Source: Chlamydiota bacterium (GTDB lineage Bacteria > Chlamydiota > Chlamydiia > Chlamydiales > Rhabdochlamydiaceae). From it: 37,719 nucleotides of DNA. A model generated the notes under the pieces. It ran no database searches. It was not told where the DNA came from and was given only the letters and a program-made list of their open reading frames with translations. The stretch spans positions 1-37,719 of the forward strand of contig JABDCS010000017.1 of NCBI GenBank assembly GCA_013288005.1. The letters run 5' to 3'. The position numbers and the translations under genes were made by a program. Below are positions 17,060 to 25,738 of the stretch, one piece after another (the first letter of the stretch is position 1; each line of letters starts with the position of its first letter).

Positions 17060-18391
17060 CTAAAGACCCTTCATTTTTTGTTTCATGGTTTGTTTCATAG
17101 ACGGCATATCTTTCATGAAGTGCTTCAACTGTTTGAAGCTTTTAACCATTTTATTCACTTCGTCGATCTTTGTGCCACTACCTGTAGCAATACGGCGTCT
17201 ACGGCTAGGTTCTAGTTCAACTTTTTCTGCCCGCTCATCGACGGTCATAGAAAGAATCATCGCTTCCATGCTGGAAAAATGCTTTTCTGAACCCTCCAGA
17301 AGATCGCTATTCATCAAATCGCCCATACCAGGAAGCATTTTGAACAGGCTCTTAAAAGATCCCATTCGTTTCAACATCTTCATTTGCTTCAAGTAATCTT
17401 CGTAGGTGAAAGAAGCTTTACGTAATTTCTTTTCGAGCTCTGCTGTCTCTTCTTCGTCGATATGCTCCTGGGCTTTCTTCACAAGATTGATCACATCGCC
17501 CATGCCTAAAACACGATCAGCCATGGAACGTGGATTGAAAAGCTGGAGATCATCTACTTTTTCGCCAATCCCTTCGAATTTAAGAGGCTTACCTGTGACT
17601 TCTCGTATAGAAAGAGCAGCACCAGCACGCGCGTTGCTGTCAAGCATGGTAAGAATAGTACCCGTTATCGCAATCCGTTGATCGAATTCGACAGCGGTCT
17701 TAACAGCATCCTGGCCTGTTGTCGCACTCGCAACAAAGAAAATCTCATGTGGGGAGAGAAAGTGTTTCATCTCTTCCAACTGTTTCATAAGCTCTTCATC
17801 GACATGGAGTCGACCCGCTGTATCCACAATAAGAACGTCGAAGCCTTCTTCTTTCGCTTTTGCATAAGCTTCTTTAGCAACTTTCAAAGGATTTTTTTCG
17901 CCCGGTAAAGAAAAAACCGGAATGTCGATCGATGTAGCGAGTTTAGTGAGCTGTTCTACTGCAGCAGGTCTCTGCAAATCGCAAGCAGCAATGAGAGTGC
18001 GTTTGTTATGTTCTTTGCGCTTCAGATAAGCTGCGAGTTTTGCACAATGGGTAGTTTTTCCAGAACCTTGTAAGCCACAAAGCATAATGACAGCTGGCTT
18101 CCCTTGTAGATGTAGAGCTGGCTCGTCTGTTCCCAGTAAGGTAACGAGTTCATCGTGAACAACTTTAATGAATTGCTGCCCAGGTTCTACCGATCGAATG
18201 ACTGCATCACCAATGGCTTTCTCTTTGACGCGTTTGATGAAGTTACCAGCAACTGTGTAATTGACATCAGCATCTAGCAAGGCAAGACGTACCGTACGGA
18301 TTGCTTCCGTTAAGTTGTCTTCGGTCAGTTGCTTTTTTCCTGCGATAGAGGAAAAGAGGTCCTGAAGCTTATTTGTCAGTCCACCAAACAT
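17060..18391 (-). CDS. ffh: signal recognition particle protein Ffh (SRP54)
   Basis: 443 residues. This GTPase binds signal sequences of nascent membrane proteins and 4.5S RNA, delivering ribosomes to FtsY and Sec. The N domain begins MFGGLTNKLQDLFSSI. The G domain has the P-loop GLQGSGKTTHCAKLA near 107-121, DTAGRLHVDEELM, and a TMLDSNARAG-type box where family members usually show TKLDGDARGG. The serine-asparagine at this usually KLDGD position is a departure. The methionine-rich M domain occupies about 325-443. The usual RNA-binding SGSG..V.EVN box is ATGSGTKIDEVN. Confidence 0.96.
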   Translation of the reverse strand: MFGGLTNKLQDLFSSIAGKKQLTEDNLTEAIRTVRLALLDADVNYTVAGNFIKRVKEKAIGDAVIRSVEPGQQFIKVVHDELVTLLGTDEPALHLQGKPAVIMLCGLQGSGKTTHCAKLAAYLKRKEHNKRTLIAACDLQRPAAVEQLTKLATSIDIPVFSLPGEKNPLKVAKEAYAKAKEEGFDVLIVDTAGRLHVDEELMKQLEEMKHFLSPHEIFFVASATTGQDAVKTAVEFDQRIAITGTILTMLDSNARAGAALSIREVTGKPLKFEGIGEKVDDLQLFNPRSMADRVLGMGDVINLVKKAQEHIDEEETAELEKKLRKASFTYEDYLKQMKMLKRMGSFKSLFKMLPGMGDLMNSDLLEGSEKHFSSMEAMILSMTVDERAEKVELEPSRRRRIATGSGTKIDEVNKMVKSFKQLKHFMKDMPSMKQTMKQKMKGL

Positions 18392-18548
18392 AAAAATCCT
18401 TTTCGACCCTCAAGCTTACAGGAGAAAATTATTCTCATTCAAGGAGAAAAGGTGATATTTTACCCTTTAAAAAAATAAAATCCCCCAGAAAGCAAAAAGC
18501 TCACATTTTCTTTTGTCATGATGGTAAAAGAAGGAGTCAAAAAATATT

Positions 18549-19397
18549 TTAGGCAAGATTGCGATAACAAAAGAAAAAGCGATCGTGGCCAGCCCAATCT
18601 TTTTCGATATGGGCACCTTGCCATGAGGGATGGTTAAAAATTTTTAGAACTTCTTCTTTTTGCGAAGCACCGATCTCTAAGGATAATAGCGCTCCGGGAA
18701 GCAAATGAGGAGCTGCCTCTGCGGCTAAACGACGATAAAAATCCAGGCCATCAACTCCCCCTTTAAGGGCTTGTTCCGGTTCAAATAAACGCACCTCATG
18801 ATCGAGATTGGCGAATTCCATTTCTGAAATATAAGGAGGATTGGCCATTAAAAGCTGCGCTTTCTTTCCATGAAAAGGAGCGAGCAGATCCCCCTGTAAA
18901 CAATTCACTTCGACATTATTTTTTGCAGCATTGTCTTTAGCGACCGCAAGAGCCTCCGAAGAGAGATCGGAAAGAGCTACATCCCATGTGGGAAATCTCT
19001 TTTTAAATGCTATGCCTAAACAACCAGAGCCTGTGCAAATATCCCAAGCATCTCCAGGCAGAGTCAGCTCGACACGCTGGCAAATTCTCTCCAGAAGGAT
19101 CTCCGTTTCAGGTCTCGGGATTAAAACGGCTCTCGTTAAACTGATGCGACAATTATAAAATTCTTTTTCCCCGAGGATATAATCAAGTGGCTCCCCTGTA
19201 CTTCTTCTTTTTATTTTTTCGCGAAAAGCAACAATTTCATCTTCTTCTAAGGGACATTCAAATTTCATATAGAGATCGATACGCTTGCAACCTAGCTGAG
19301 CTGCTAAGAGCTCTTCAGCATCACGCTTTGGACGAACGATCCCTTTTTTCTTAAGAAAATCTGCAGCCAAAGGTAAAATTTCCTGAATTGCCTTCAT
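18549..19397 (-). CDS. prmC: peptide chain release factor N5-glutamine methyltransferase
   Basis: 282 residues, also known as hemK. It methylates the glutamine of the GGQ motif in release factors. The N-terminal helical domain is followed by a Rossmann methyltransferase domain with [13 protein letters not shown] (cofactor loop, near 118-130) and the catalytic NPPY at about 185-188. It overlaps the end of prfA by 4 bases (ATGA), so enzyme and substrate are translationally coupled, as in many bacteria. Confidence 0.97.
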   Translation of the reverse strand: MKAIQEILPLAADFLKKKGIVRPKRDAEELLAAQLGCKRIDLYMKFECPLEEDEIVAFREKIKRRSTGEPLDYILGEKEFYNCRISLTRAVLIPRPETEILLERICQRVELTLPGDAWDICTGSGCLGIAFKKRFPTWDVALSDLSSEALAVAKDNAAKNNVEVNCLQGDLLAPFHGKKAQLLMANPPYISEMEFANLDHEVRLFEPEQALKGGVDGLDFYRRLAAEAAPHLLPGALLSLEIGASQKEEVLKIFNHPSWQGAHIEKDWAGHDRFFFCYRNLA

Positions 19398-20476
19398 ATT
19401 ACCTGACCGCCGACTTGAGCCAGCTTTTCTTGATGAAAATACTTAACAAGAGCTTCAGTAATTTCATCGAGTTTACCCTGCATAACATGATCGAGCTTAT
19501 AAAGTGTTAAATCAATTCTATGATCCGTGACTCTATTTTGTGGGAAATTGTAGGTGCGAATACGCTCCGAACGATCGCCACTACCTACTTGCGTCGATCG
19601 TACGGAAGCCATTTCTTGAGCTGCTTTTCGCGCTTTTTCTTCTGCTATCTTAGCTATCAAAAGTCGCATAGCTTTATCTTTATTCTTATGTTGACTGCGC
19701 TCTTCTTGACAAGCGACCACGGTGCCGGTTGGAAGGTGGGTAATGCGAACAGCAGAATCCGTAACGTTGACGTGTTGACCACCAGCTCCTGAAGAACGAT
19801 AGGTATCGATTCTAAGTTCTTTTTCGTCGATGACAACGCGCTCTTGCTCGTCCGGTTCGATGAGAACCGCGATTGTAACAGCAGATGTATGAACGCGCCC
19901 TTGAGCTTCTGTTTTCGGCACACGTTGCACACGATGCGTACCGGCTTCGTATTGCATCAATCGATATACGTTGGGGCCACTTACACCCATTACATATTCG
20001 CGAAATCCCCCTAATTCAGAGGGTGTGCAAGATAAAAGCTCGTAACTCCATCCTTTTTGGTCGGCATAGGCTTTGTACATACGCACGCAATCACCTACGA
20101 AAATTGCAGCCTCATCACCACCAGTTCCAGCGCGCAATTCGAGGATAATATTGCGATTGTCCCGAGGATCAGGGGGAATGAGCAAATTTTCTAATTTACC
20201 TGAGAGATAAGTTTTCTCTTGTTCGAGGCGTGCATTTTCATCACGGATAAATTCGATAAAAGCGGGATCTCTTTCGTTTTCCAAGAGTTGTCGGTTTTCA
20301 TCGAATTGTTTTTCGCTCTGAAAAAGCAGATTCCAGGTCTCTTTGATCTGCGCTAGATGTGCATGTTCTTGAGCAAGGTCGCGAAAACGCTTTTGGTCAC
20401 CCATAACTTCTGGAGCACTTAGAAGAGCCTCGACTTTTTCCATTCGCTCAAGTAAGCGACGAATTTGTTCATTCAT
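19394..20476 (-). CDS. prfA: peptide chain release factor 1
   Basis: 360 residues, the normal RF1 length. It reads UAA and UAG stop codons and triggers peptide release. The PxT codon-recognition tripeptide appears as PKT in [13 protein letters not shown] near 183-195. The catalytic GGQ lies in [20 protein letters not shown] near 228-247. The next gene encodes the methylase that modifies this glutamine. The upstream region is shared with a divergent transcription unit. Confidence 0.97.
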   Translation of the reverse strand: MNEQIRRLLERMEKVEALLSAPEVMGDQKRFRDLAQEHAHLAQIKETWNLLFQSEKQFDENRQLLENERDPAFIEFIRDENARLEQEKTYLSGKLENLLIPPDPRDNRNIILELRAGTGGDEAAIFVGDCVRMYKAYADQKGWSYELLSCTPSELGGFREYVMGVSGPNVYRLMQYEAGTHRVQRVPKTEAQGRVHTSAVTIAVLIEPDEQERVVIDEKELRIDTYRSSGAGGQHVNVTDSAVRITHLPTGTVVACQEERSQHKNKDKAMRLLIAKIAEEKARKAAQEMASVRSTQVGSGDRSERIRTYNFPQNRVTDHRIDLTLYKLDHVMQGKLDEITEALVKYFHQEKLAQVGGQVI

Positions 20477-20552
20477 GAATGTATCAGGTTTAGTTATTGA
20501 TTATCTGCGCATGTATCCAAAATAGGGGCAGAAATTAACAGAAATTAACTTT

Positions 20553-20580
20553 TTGGACAGGATTTTAGTTTATGTACAAT
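20553..20580 (+). promoter_or_regulatory. candidate promoter for the C1q-like/cyclase pair
   Basis: TTGGAC (20553-20558) and TACAAT (20575-20580) are 16 bases apart. A start near 20587 gives a leader of about 75 bases to the ATG at 20663. Confidence 0.5.
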
Positions 20581-20662
20581 CCTTATAGGGTATCGATCTT
20601 AATTTTTGTTGACAAGGGGGAATTACACCGTTAAAAACCAAATTAAGAATAAAAGAGGAAAT

Positions 20663-21178
20663 ATGAAAAATAAAATTATCTTTTTCACTCTACTCTGCTT
20701 ATTGGGAATTGAAAGTATACGAGCAGATAACGCTTATTTACGTGCCACGAGCCTAACGACCCAACTCCCCGAAGGAACAGGAAGAACCCTCGTTAAAATG
20801 GATTCTGTCGATGAAATCAAAAATGCAGAACTCACCAACAACCGCGAACGCGTTACCGTTAAGGAGCCAGGGATTTATTTTATCACTTCATCAGGTCAGG
20901 TTGGAGCTATAAGTCCCGGCGCTAAAGGCTATATAGATATGTGGTTTGAAAAAAATGGAAAACCTGTCGTGAATTCCACATCTAGAATGACTTTAACAAC
21001 TTCCACTGATACGGCTCCTATGACAAATGCGATTGTAATCGCTCTAAATGCTGGGGATACAATTGCTACAGCTTACGCTGCGAGCGGACCTTCTCTTGGA
21101 TTTGTCTTCTTACAACCTGCCAACGAGCCTGCGTGCGCCAGCTTTTTATTTTCCTTATTTAAAATCAATAATCTCTAG
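20663..21178 (+). CDS. secreted small protein with C1q/TNF-like features
   Basis: 171 residues from ATG 20663, chosen because AGAGGAAAT lies just upstream and a clean signal peptide follows (MKNKIIFFTLLCLLGIESIRA, then DNAY). An in-frame upstream start at 20606 would bury that signal. The mature part resembles compact jelly-roll C1q/TNF-like domains: V.V.EPGIYFITSSGQVG, then GYIDMWFEKNGKPVVNS, then IVIALNAGDTIA, and a final LGFVFLQP...ACASFLFSLFKI. The fold assignment is pattern-based inference. It is probably exported. Only 10 bases separate it from the receptor cyclase gene, so the two are probably one operon. Confidence 0.65.
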   Translation: MKNKIIFFTLLCLLGIESIRADNAYLRATSLTTQLPEGTGRTLVKMDSVDEIKNAELTNNRERVTVKEPGIYFITSSGQVGAISPGAKGYIDMWFEKNGKPVVNSTSRMTLTTSTDTAPMTNAIVIALNAGDTIATAYAASGPSLGFVFLQPANEPACASFLFSLFKINNL

Positions 21179-21188
21179 TTGATCAACA

Positions 21189-23264
21189 ATGGCAGAAAAT
21201 CCTAACTGGAAACGGTTTATACAAAGAAAAATCCAACTCGACATTGTCACCATCTTTATCTTTCTCCTCCTGACCTCTTCCTTCATCGTCATTTTTTACA
21301 TTTATAATAGGAATTACAAGAACATCCTCGATCTTTCCACTGTTATTGTCGGCCAAGTCAAAGAGGTTGTGGTAGAAAAAATCACTGGAGTAACAAATGA
21401 CACCTTGCTCCTATCGGAAGCTACAAAAGGCTTTATCACCGACGGCAAAACAGTATCGAACAAAAATCAAAAGCTCATTTCCTATCTAATTAATTCTCTC
21501 AAAATCGATCCGCTTATTTACAGCGTCAATATCGCCACAGATGATGGTAATTTTCTTTCCGTTACGAATCTTACTTTAGCACAGCTTTACTATTACTACT
21601 CGGACCCGACTAAACCACTTCCAGAGGGAGCTAAATATGCCATCCGCATGATCAACAATAATCTCTCTCCTGCCACAGAAACATGGGAATATCTGGATAC
21701 TGACACAAAACTCCTAGATACCGAGACTATAGCGCCTGTAAGTTACGATCCTCGTACTGATATATGGTTTCAGGCCATACACGCTTGGCCTCGCATACGG
21801 TGGGATAATGTTGATCTTCCAAGAGGGGCTAATAAGTATATGACCAACCGGGCCTCAGGGATTACCGTTTCTGTACCCGTTGTAAATGCTGAAGACAAAT
21901 TTGTGGCTGTTATAGGCATTAACACCGCCATAAAAGAACTTTCCAATTTTATTTCTCACCAGAAAATTGGGATTTCAGGAAAAGCTTTTGTGCTGGATGA
22001 CAATGGGCACATCCTCATTCCTTCAGAGAACTCTGATCCTAGCGAAATTTCTACTGAACTCGTCGAACATGCCTTAGCTCAGTTTAATAAAACACAGCAA
22101 AATAGCTTCCTCTTGCCTTATAACAACATTGACTATCTTGTGACCTTCTCAGAGTTTCCTTTAGCTCTTGAAAATACATGGACGATCATGGTCGTAGTCC
22201 CTTTCCATGATTTTTTTGGTAACGTTATTCAAACCCAAAAACAAACTATATTTATATCATTTGGTATAATGATAGTATTTTCAGTCTTAATTTACTTTGC
22301 ATCACGTCACATATCTGTTCCTATTATTCAACTAGCGAAAGATGTCGATAGGATCTGCCATTTCGATTTTTCGACTCCAAAGAAAATTGATTCGCATATT
22401 GTCGAGATTAAAACCTTAGAATCTTCCATTAGCGCTATGCGGGAGGCTATACGATCGTTTGGCCGATACATTCCTAAAGACATCGTCAAAGCCCTTGTAG
22501 CCAAGGGTAAAGAAATTACCTTAGGCGGTGAAAGACGCTCAATTACCCTGATGTTTTCGGACATTTTTAACTTCACTACCTACTCTGAATCCTTACCGAT
22601 AGAAAAATTAACCCCTTTTCTTACTGCTTACTTTGATCGGCTTTCAAAGATCATTCTGGAAACAGAAGGAACCATCGATAAATATATCGGTGATAGCATT
22701 ATGGTTTTTTGGGGAGCTCCACACGATGTAGATGATCAAGAAGCCAAAGCCTGCATTACTGCTTTACGTTGCTTATCTTCTTGCCAGAAGATGCAGAAAG
22801 AAAATCCTACAGAGAATTGGCTTTCTCGCTTTGGCTTACATTGCGGTGAGGCAATCGTAGGAAACATTGGCACTACAGAGCGAATGAATTATACCGTCAT
22901 GGGCGACACGGTCAATACGGCAGCACGGCTACAAGAACTCAATAAACAATATCATACTTCGATTATCATCAGCGAGACCGTACAGAAAAAAATAGGCGTC
23001 AAATTTATTAGCCGTCCCCTGGATTACCTAGCCGTAAAAGGAAAGACAATCAAAATTCTTATATACGAACTTGCAGGAACAGCAGAAGGTGAATTTGCCT
23101 GTTCGACGGAACAGGTCGATTTGTGTAAAGAATTTACAATTGCTTATGAACTATTCCGTCAAGGGAAGTTAGAAGAAGCAAAAAAATTGTTCCTATCTCT
23201 TCAACAACGATTTCCTTCAGATAAACCTATACAAATCTATCTTGAACGAATAGCTTTACTCTAG
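21189..23264 (+). CDS. membrane receptor class III adenylate/guanylate cyclase
   Basis: 691 residues. Membrane segments at about 18-38 and 352-372 enclose a roughly 310-residue extracytoplasmic sensor of dCache type, with YDPRTDIWFQA near 186-196 as a hallmark. A HAMP-like linker (about 372-425) leads to the cyclase domain (about 448-628). Metal-binding Asp are D458 (FSDIF) and D502 (YIGDSIMVFWGAP). Purine-choosing residues are K498 and D573, the adenylate cyclase pair. N576 and R580 in VNTAARL are the transition-state residues. All appear intact, so it is probably active and makes cAMP. A short TPR-like segment ends the protein. A strong hairpin follows. Confidence 0.9.
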   Translation: MAENPNWKRFIQRKIQLDIVTIFIFLLLTSSFIVIFYIYNRNYKNILDLSTVIVGQVKEVVVEKITGVTNDTLLLSEATKGFITDGKTVSNKNQKLISYLINSLKIDPLIYSVNIATDDGNFLSVTNLTLAQLYYYYSDPTKPLPEGAKYAIRMINNNLSPATETWEYLDTDTKLLDTETIAPVSYDPRTDIWFQAIHAWPRIRWDNVDLPRGANKYMTNRASGITVSVPVVNAEDKFVAVIGINTAIKELSNFISHQKIGISGKAFVLDDNGHILIPSENSDPSEISTELVEHALAQFNKTQQNSFLLPYNNIDYLVTFSEFPLALENTWTIMVVVPFHDFFGNVIQTQKQTIFISFGIMIVFSVLIYFASRHISVPIIQLAKDVDRICHFDFSTPKKIDSHIVEIKTLESSISAMREAIRSFGRYIPKDIVKALVAKGKEITLGGERRSITLMFSDIFNFTTYSESLPIEKLTPFLTAYFDRLSKIILETEGTIDKYIGDSIMVFWGAPHDVDDQEAKACITALRCLSSCQKMQKENPTENWLSRFGLHCGEAIVGNIGTTERMNYTVMGDTVNTAARLQELNKQYHTSIIISETVQKKIGVKFISRPLDYLAVKGKTIKILIYELAGTAEGEFACSTEQVDLCKEFTIAYELFRQGKLEEAKKLFLSLQQRFPSDKPIQIYLERIALL

Positions 23265-23275
23265 AATGAGTTTTT

Positions 23276-23313
23276 TAGAACCTTTTTTAAAATTTACTTT
23301 AAAAAAGGTTCTA
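23276..23313. terminator. bidirectional terminator between cyclase and rpmE
   Basis: Perfect 16-base arms at 23276-23291 and 23298-23313 around a 6-base loop, with A/T runs inside each arm. It lies between convergent genes, 12 bases after the cyclase stop, and can serve both strands. Confidence 0.8.
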
Positions 23314-23351
23314 CGCGACATTAAGAATAACGATTTTTGGCAAAAAAACTA

Positions 23352-23672
23352 TTATTTTTGCTTACGTTTTTTTTTAGCAGTTTCTTTTTCTTCTTCCTTA
23401 GCAGCAACTTCAGCTTCTTGAGCCTTACGCTTGGATGCATAGCGCTTAGTGAAGCGATCGACACGACCTTCTGTGTCGATGAATTGCGCTTTACTCTTAT
23501 TAAAGAATGGGTGGGAAGCAGAAGAAATCGGCAACCGGTATACGGGATACGTTTTTCCTTCAAAAACATCGGTTTCTTTAGGTTGCAATGTGCTTCCACA
23601 GATGAATTTAAAGCCGGTTGAAGAGTCGATGAATAAGATTTGTTGATATGGTGGATGCCCTTGCTTTTTCAT
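23352..23672 (-). CDS. rpmE2: 50S ribosomal protein L31 (type B)
   Basis: 106 residues. L31 type B features are [24 protein letters not shown], then [16 protein letters not shown], then [10 protein letters not shown]. It lacks the CxxC zinc pairs of type A, so it is zinc-independent. A 25-residue Lys/Glu-rich tail extends beyond the core. GGAG stands 7 bases before the ATG, with a good promoter further up. In C. trachomatis the L31 gene sits directly next to prfA; here the cyclase pair lies between them. Confidence 0.95.
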   Translation of the reverse strand: MKKQGHPPYQQILFIDSSTGFKFICGSTLQPKETDVFEGKTYPVYRLPISSASHPFFNKSKAQFIDTEGRVDRFTKRYASKRKAQEAEVAAKEEEKETAKKKRKQK

Positions 23673-23708
23673 AATTTCTCCAGGACGATGGTAAATATAG
23701 ATCCAATA

Positions 23709-23737
23709 AGTATCTCAAACCCGTTGTTAAGGTTCAA
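23709..23737 (-). promoter_or_regulatory. candidate promoter for rpmE2
   Basis: On the minus strand TTGAAC (23732-23737) and GATACT (23709-23714) are 17 bases apart, placing the start near 23702, about 30 bases before the ATG. Confidence 0.6.
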
Positions 23738-23790
23738 GAGGAATAGGCGTCTTTGATAGCAGGCCATGATTAAATAATTTTTACCATGTA

Positions 23791-24027
23791 CTAGCTAACC
23801 AAATCTTTTTTGAGAGCGAGAAGGGCCATTCTAGCTGTATACAAACCGGCCAGAACCCCTTCTTCGTAACGAAAAAAGGGGTGATGTTCAAGTTCGGGAA
23901 AGTCATTTGGCTGCAAAAGATCATCTTCGGTGAGATGTGGGATAATCGAGACTCCACATTCCGTCACTTTTTTTTGCTGTTGAGAGATTAATTCCTCAAG
24001 CAATTTCTCGACATCTTGAAAAGACAT
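23791..24027 (-). CDS. small conserved-type chlamydial protein
   Basis: A 78-residue soluble protein with an N-terminal amphipathic helix (VEKLLEELISQQQKKV), a middle acidic stretch (LTEDDLLQPNDFPELEHHPFF) and a C-terminal hydrophobic helix (GVLAGLYTARMALLAL). It lies 23 bases after tadA on the same strand. Position suggests it is the counterpart of CT845 in C. trachomatis, from memory of gene order only. Function unknown. Confidence 0.7.
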   Translation of the reverse strand: MSFQDVEKLLEELISQQQKKVTECGVSIIPHLTEDDLLQPNDFPELEHHPFFRYEEGVLAGLYTARMALLALKKDLVS

Positions 24028-24050
24028 AGCATCCCATTGAACGAAATTTT

Positions 24051-24518
24051 TTATGAAGATACCGTCAAAGCCTCTTTTCTTCGCTCTTGAAAAAAAGCGC
24101 GCATGAGTTCAGAGCACTCTTCTTGCAAGACCCCGCTTTCTACTTCTACCTCATGAATCGGATGGCGTTCTTGACGAACATTGATCCAGCTTCCATGAGC
24201 TCCATGCCGCAAATCGGGAGCTCCCCAAACAACTCTTTTTAAACGATACAAAAAAAAAGCGCCTGCACACATAGTACAAGGCTCTAACGTACAATAAAGT
24301 ATAGCTTCTTGTAGACGCCAATTACCCAGTTTTTGAGCCGCTTTTTGTAAACAAAGAATTTCAGCATGTGCAGCAGCATCCTTGCGTTTTTCAACCTCGT
24401 TATGAGCTTCTGCTATTACGGCATCTTTAAAAATAACAACTGCTCCAACGGGCACTTCACCATCTCCATAGGCAAGGCGAGCTTGGTTTAATGCTCTTCG
24501 CATATAAAAATCATCCAT
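24051..24518 (-). CDS. tadA: tRNA-specific adenosine deaminase
   Basis: 155 residues. It converts A34 to inosine in the tRNA-Arg(ACG) wobble position. The zinc deaminase signature is complete: H51-A-E53 (catalytic Glu53) and P80-C81-T-M-C84. The TadA-specific residues around VPVGAVV near 22-28 and N40 are present. It overlaps the upstream gene by 8 bases, so the two are translated together. Confidence 0.95.
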   Translation of the reverse strand: MDDFYMRRALNQARLAYGDGEVPVGAVVIFKDAVIAEAHNEVEKRKDAAAHAEILCLQKAAQKLGNWRLQEAILYCTLEPCTMCAGAFFLYRLKRVVWGAPDLRHGAHGSWINVRQERHPIHEVEVESGVLQEECSELMRAFFQERRKEALTVSS

Positions 24519-24987
24519 GGCTTTCTTCTCTTGCTAACGCGGCTAATTGTTCGAATTGTTCTGGGGAGAAGGCGACACTATTAAGAACGCTAAAGAGAAA
24601 TGTCTTCTGAGCTCCATAGCGTCCTATAGCCGCTTGCATGAGAGCAGATCCTTGTTCATCACTGAGTCTTTCAATTTTGTCAAACTCGGGATTCACTTGC
24701 ATAAGGTGGTCGGCAAAGAACTGAAACATCTTATCATTCTTTACAATCCAACGAGTTGCAAGCCACTCCCCTAATTGCTCATCGCCCTCTAAAACTTCCT
24801 GTAGCAAAGGAGCTGCTAACTCTTGAGGCCGGCATTTTACAAAATGCATACGGGAAAAGTGCTTTTGATAGACCTTGGGAAATTGCCTTCGAAGGTCAGT
24901 TTTAACATCTTTTTTTATTTCTTCTACAAGGCGATCGAACCAAGGCTGTAGCCTTTGAATTTTATTCTGAAAACTCTCTTCTTTCAT
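24511..24987 (-). CDS. hypothetical protein upstream of tadA
   Basis: A 158-residue, largely helical, charged, soluble protein with no signal peptide or membrane segment. It overlaps tadA by 8 bases and heads the three-gene run ending at 23791. Its position matches an uncharacterised gene next to the tadA/rpsO/pnp block in C. trachomatis (CT846 from memory). No motif that would indicate a reaction is visible. Confidence 0.7.
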   Translation of the reverse strand: MKEESFQNKIQRLQPWFDRLVEEIKKDVKTDLRRQFPKVYQKHFSRMHFVKCRPQELAAPLLQEVLEGDEQLGEWLATRWIVKNDKMFQFFADHLMQVNPEFDKIERLSDEQGSALMQAAIGRYGAQKTFLFSVLNSVAFSPEQFEQLAALAREESHG

Positions 24988-25017
24988 GGTGACCTAAAAA
25001 TCATTTTCGAAGAAAAA

Positions 25018-25046
25018 AATTTAGCAAGACCCATATCAAATATCAA
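25018..25046 (-). promoter_or_regulatory. candidate promoter for the tadA run
   Basis: On the minus strand TTGATA (25041-25046) and TAAATT (25018-25023) are 17 bases apart, 31 bases upstream of the ATG of the first gene. Confidence 0.5.
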
Positions 25047-25137
25047 GTAGCAAACAGCCTCACCCTGTGCAGATTAATCGTTTCTTAACAATCGATGATA
25101 AAGTTTATGTGAGCACTACATATAGGTTCTTTTATGA

Positions 25138-25166
25138 TTGAACCGATGGACCATTTGCGCTATAAT
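25138..25166 (+). promoter_or_regulatory. strong consensus promoter for rpsO
   Basis: TTGAAC (25138-25143), a 17-base spacer and a perfect TATAAT (25161-25166). Transcription near 25173 leaves a leader of about 63 bases before the rpsO ATG, in which S15 could bind its own message as in other bacteria, though no matching fold was confirmed. Confidence 0.8.
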
Positions 25167-25235
25167 TGGGGCTAAGTTGAACAGTGTTAAGTTTGTCTGT
25201 CTAGCAAACTACCTACGTAAGGGAGACCGTCTACG

Positions 25236-25505
25236 ATGTCTTTAGATAAAGGTACCAAAGAAGAAATTACCAAGAAATTCCAGCTGCATGAAAAAGATAC
25301 TGGATCAGCTGACGTTCAGATTGCTATCCTAACCGAAAGAATCACCGAACTCACAGAGCATTTAAAAGTAGCTCCAAAAGATCATAATTCTCGTTTAGCA
25401 TTGCTTAAGCTCGTCGGCCAAAGACGCAAATTGCTCGATTATTTAAATTCTACGGATACAAAGCGCTACCAAAGTTTGATTATTCGCCTAAATCTGCGCA
25501 AGTAA
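25236..25505 (+). CDS. rpsO: 30S ribosomal protein S15
   Basis: 89 residues, the standard length. It binds the central domain of 16S rRNA early in assembly. The family pattern is clear: [15 protein letters not shown] near 22-36, then the [28 protein letters not shown] region. GGGAG precedes the ATG by 8 bases. It is followed by its own hairpin terminator and then pnp, the common rpsO-pnp order. Confidence 0.97.
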   Translation: MSLDKGTKEEITKKFQLHEKDTGSADVQIAILTERITELTEHLKVAPKDHNSRLALLKLVGQRRKLLDYLNSTDTKRYQSLIIRLNLRK

Positions 25506-25525
25506 GATATTTTATAGTACGTTCT

Positions 25526-25558
25526 AAAGGCCATTCCAAGAAACTTGGAGTGGCCTTT
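25526..25558 (+). terminator. terminator after rpsO
   Basis: Arms 25526-25540 and 25544-25558 pair over 15 positions with one G-T wobble around an AAA loop, ending in a short T run. It lies 20 bases after the rpsO stop. Confidence 0.75.
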
Positions 25559-25738
25559 TCGCTTTACCCACCTCTTCTCGCATGCTATAGTTTCATGAAG
25601 CTATCGAATTATAGAATGAAACGTGATGCGAAAACCGGATTTAGACCATCAAGTCTTCCCCGCTCTACCTATCACTGAAAAGGGCCTTTCCATTCGGATC
25701 ACGTTCGAATTACAAATCAATTTTTGGAGTCATCTTTC

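Noticed and set aside
18392..18548. SRP 4.5S RNA gene upstream of ffh
   Set aside because: The conserved apical sequence (GGTCAGG...GGAAGCAGC type) is absent and no long hairpin forms.
20606..20662. Longer N-terminus for the C1q-like protein
   Set aside because: It would place 19 polar residues before a clear signal peptide, and the ATG at 20663 has its own ribosome binding site.
25590..25622. RNase III-type autoregulation hairpin in the pnp leader
   Set aside because: Only a 7-base inverted repeat with a 19-base gap was seen, too weak to call as a feature.
25724..25738. TTG start for pnp
   Set aside because: The TTG overlaps the GGAG ribosome binding site serving the ATG at 25739.
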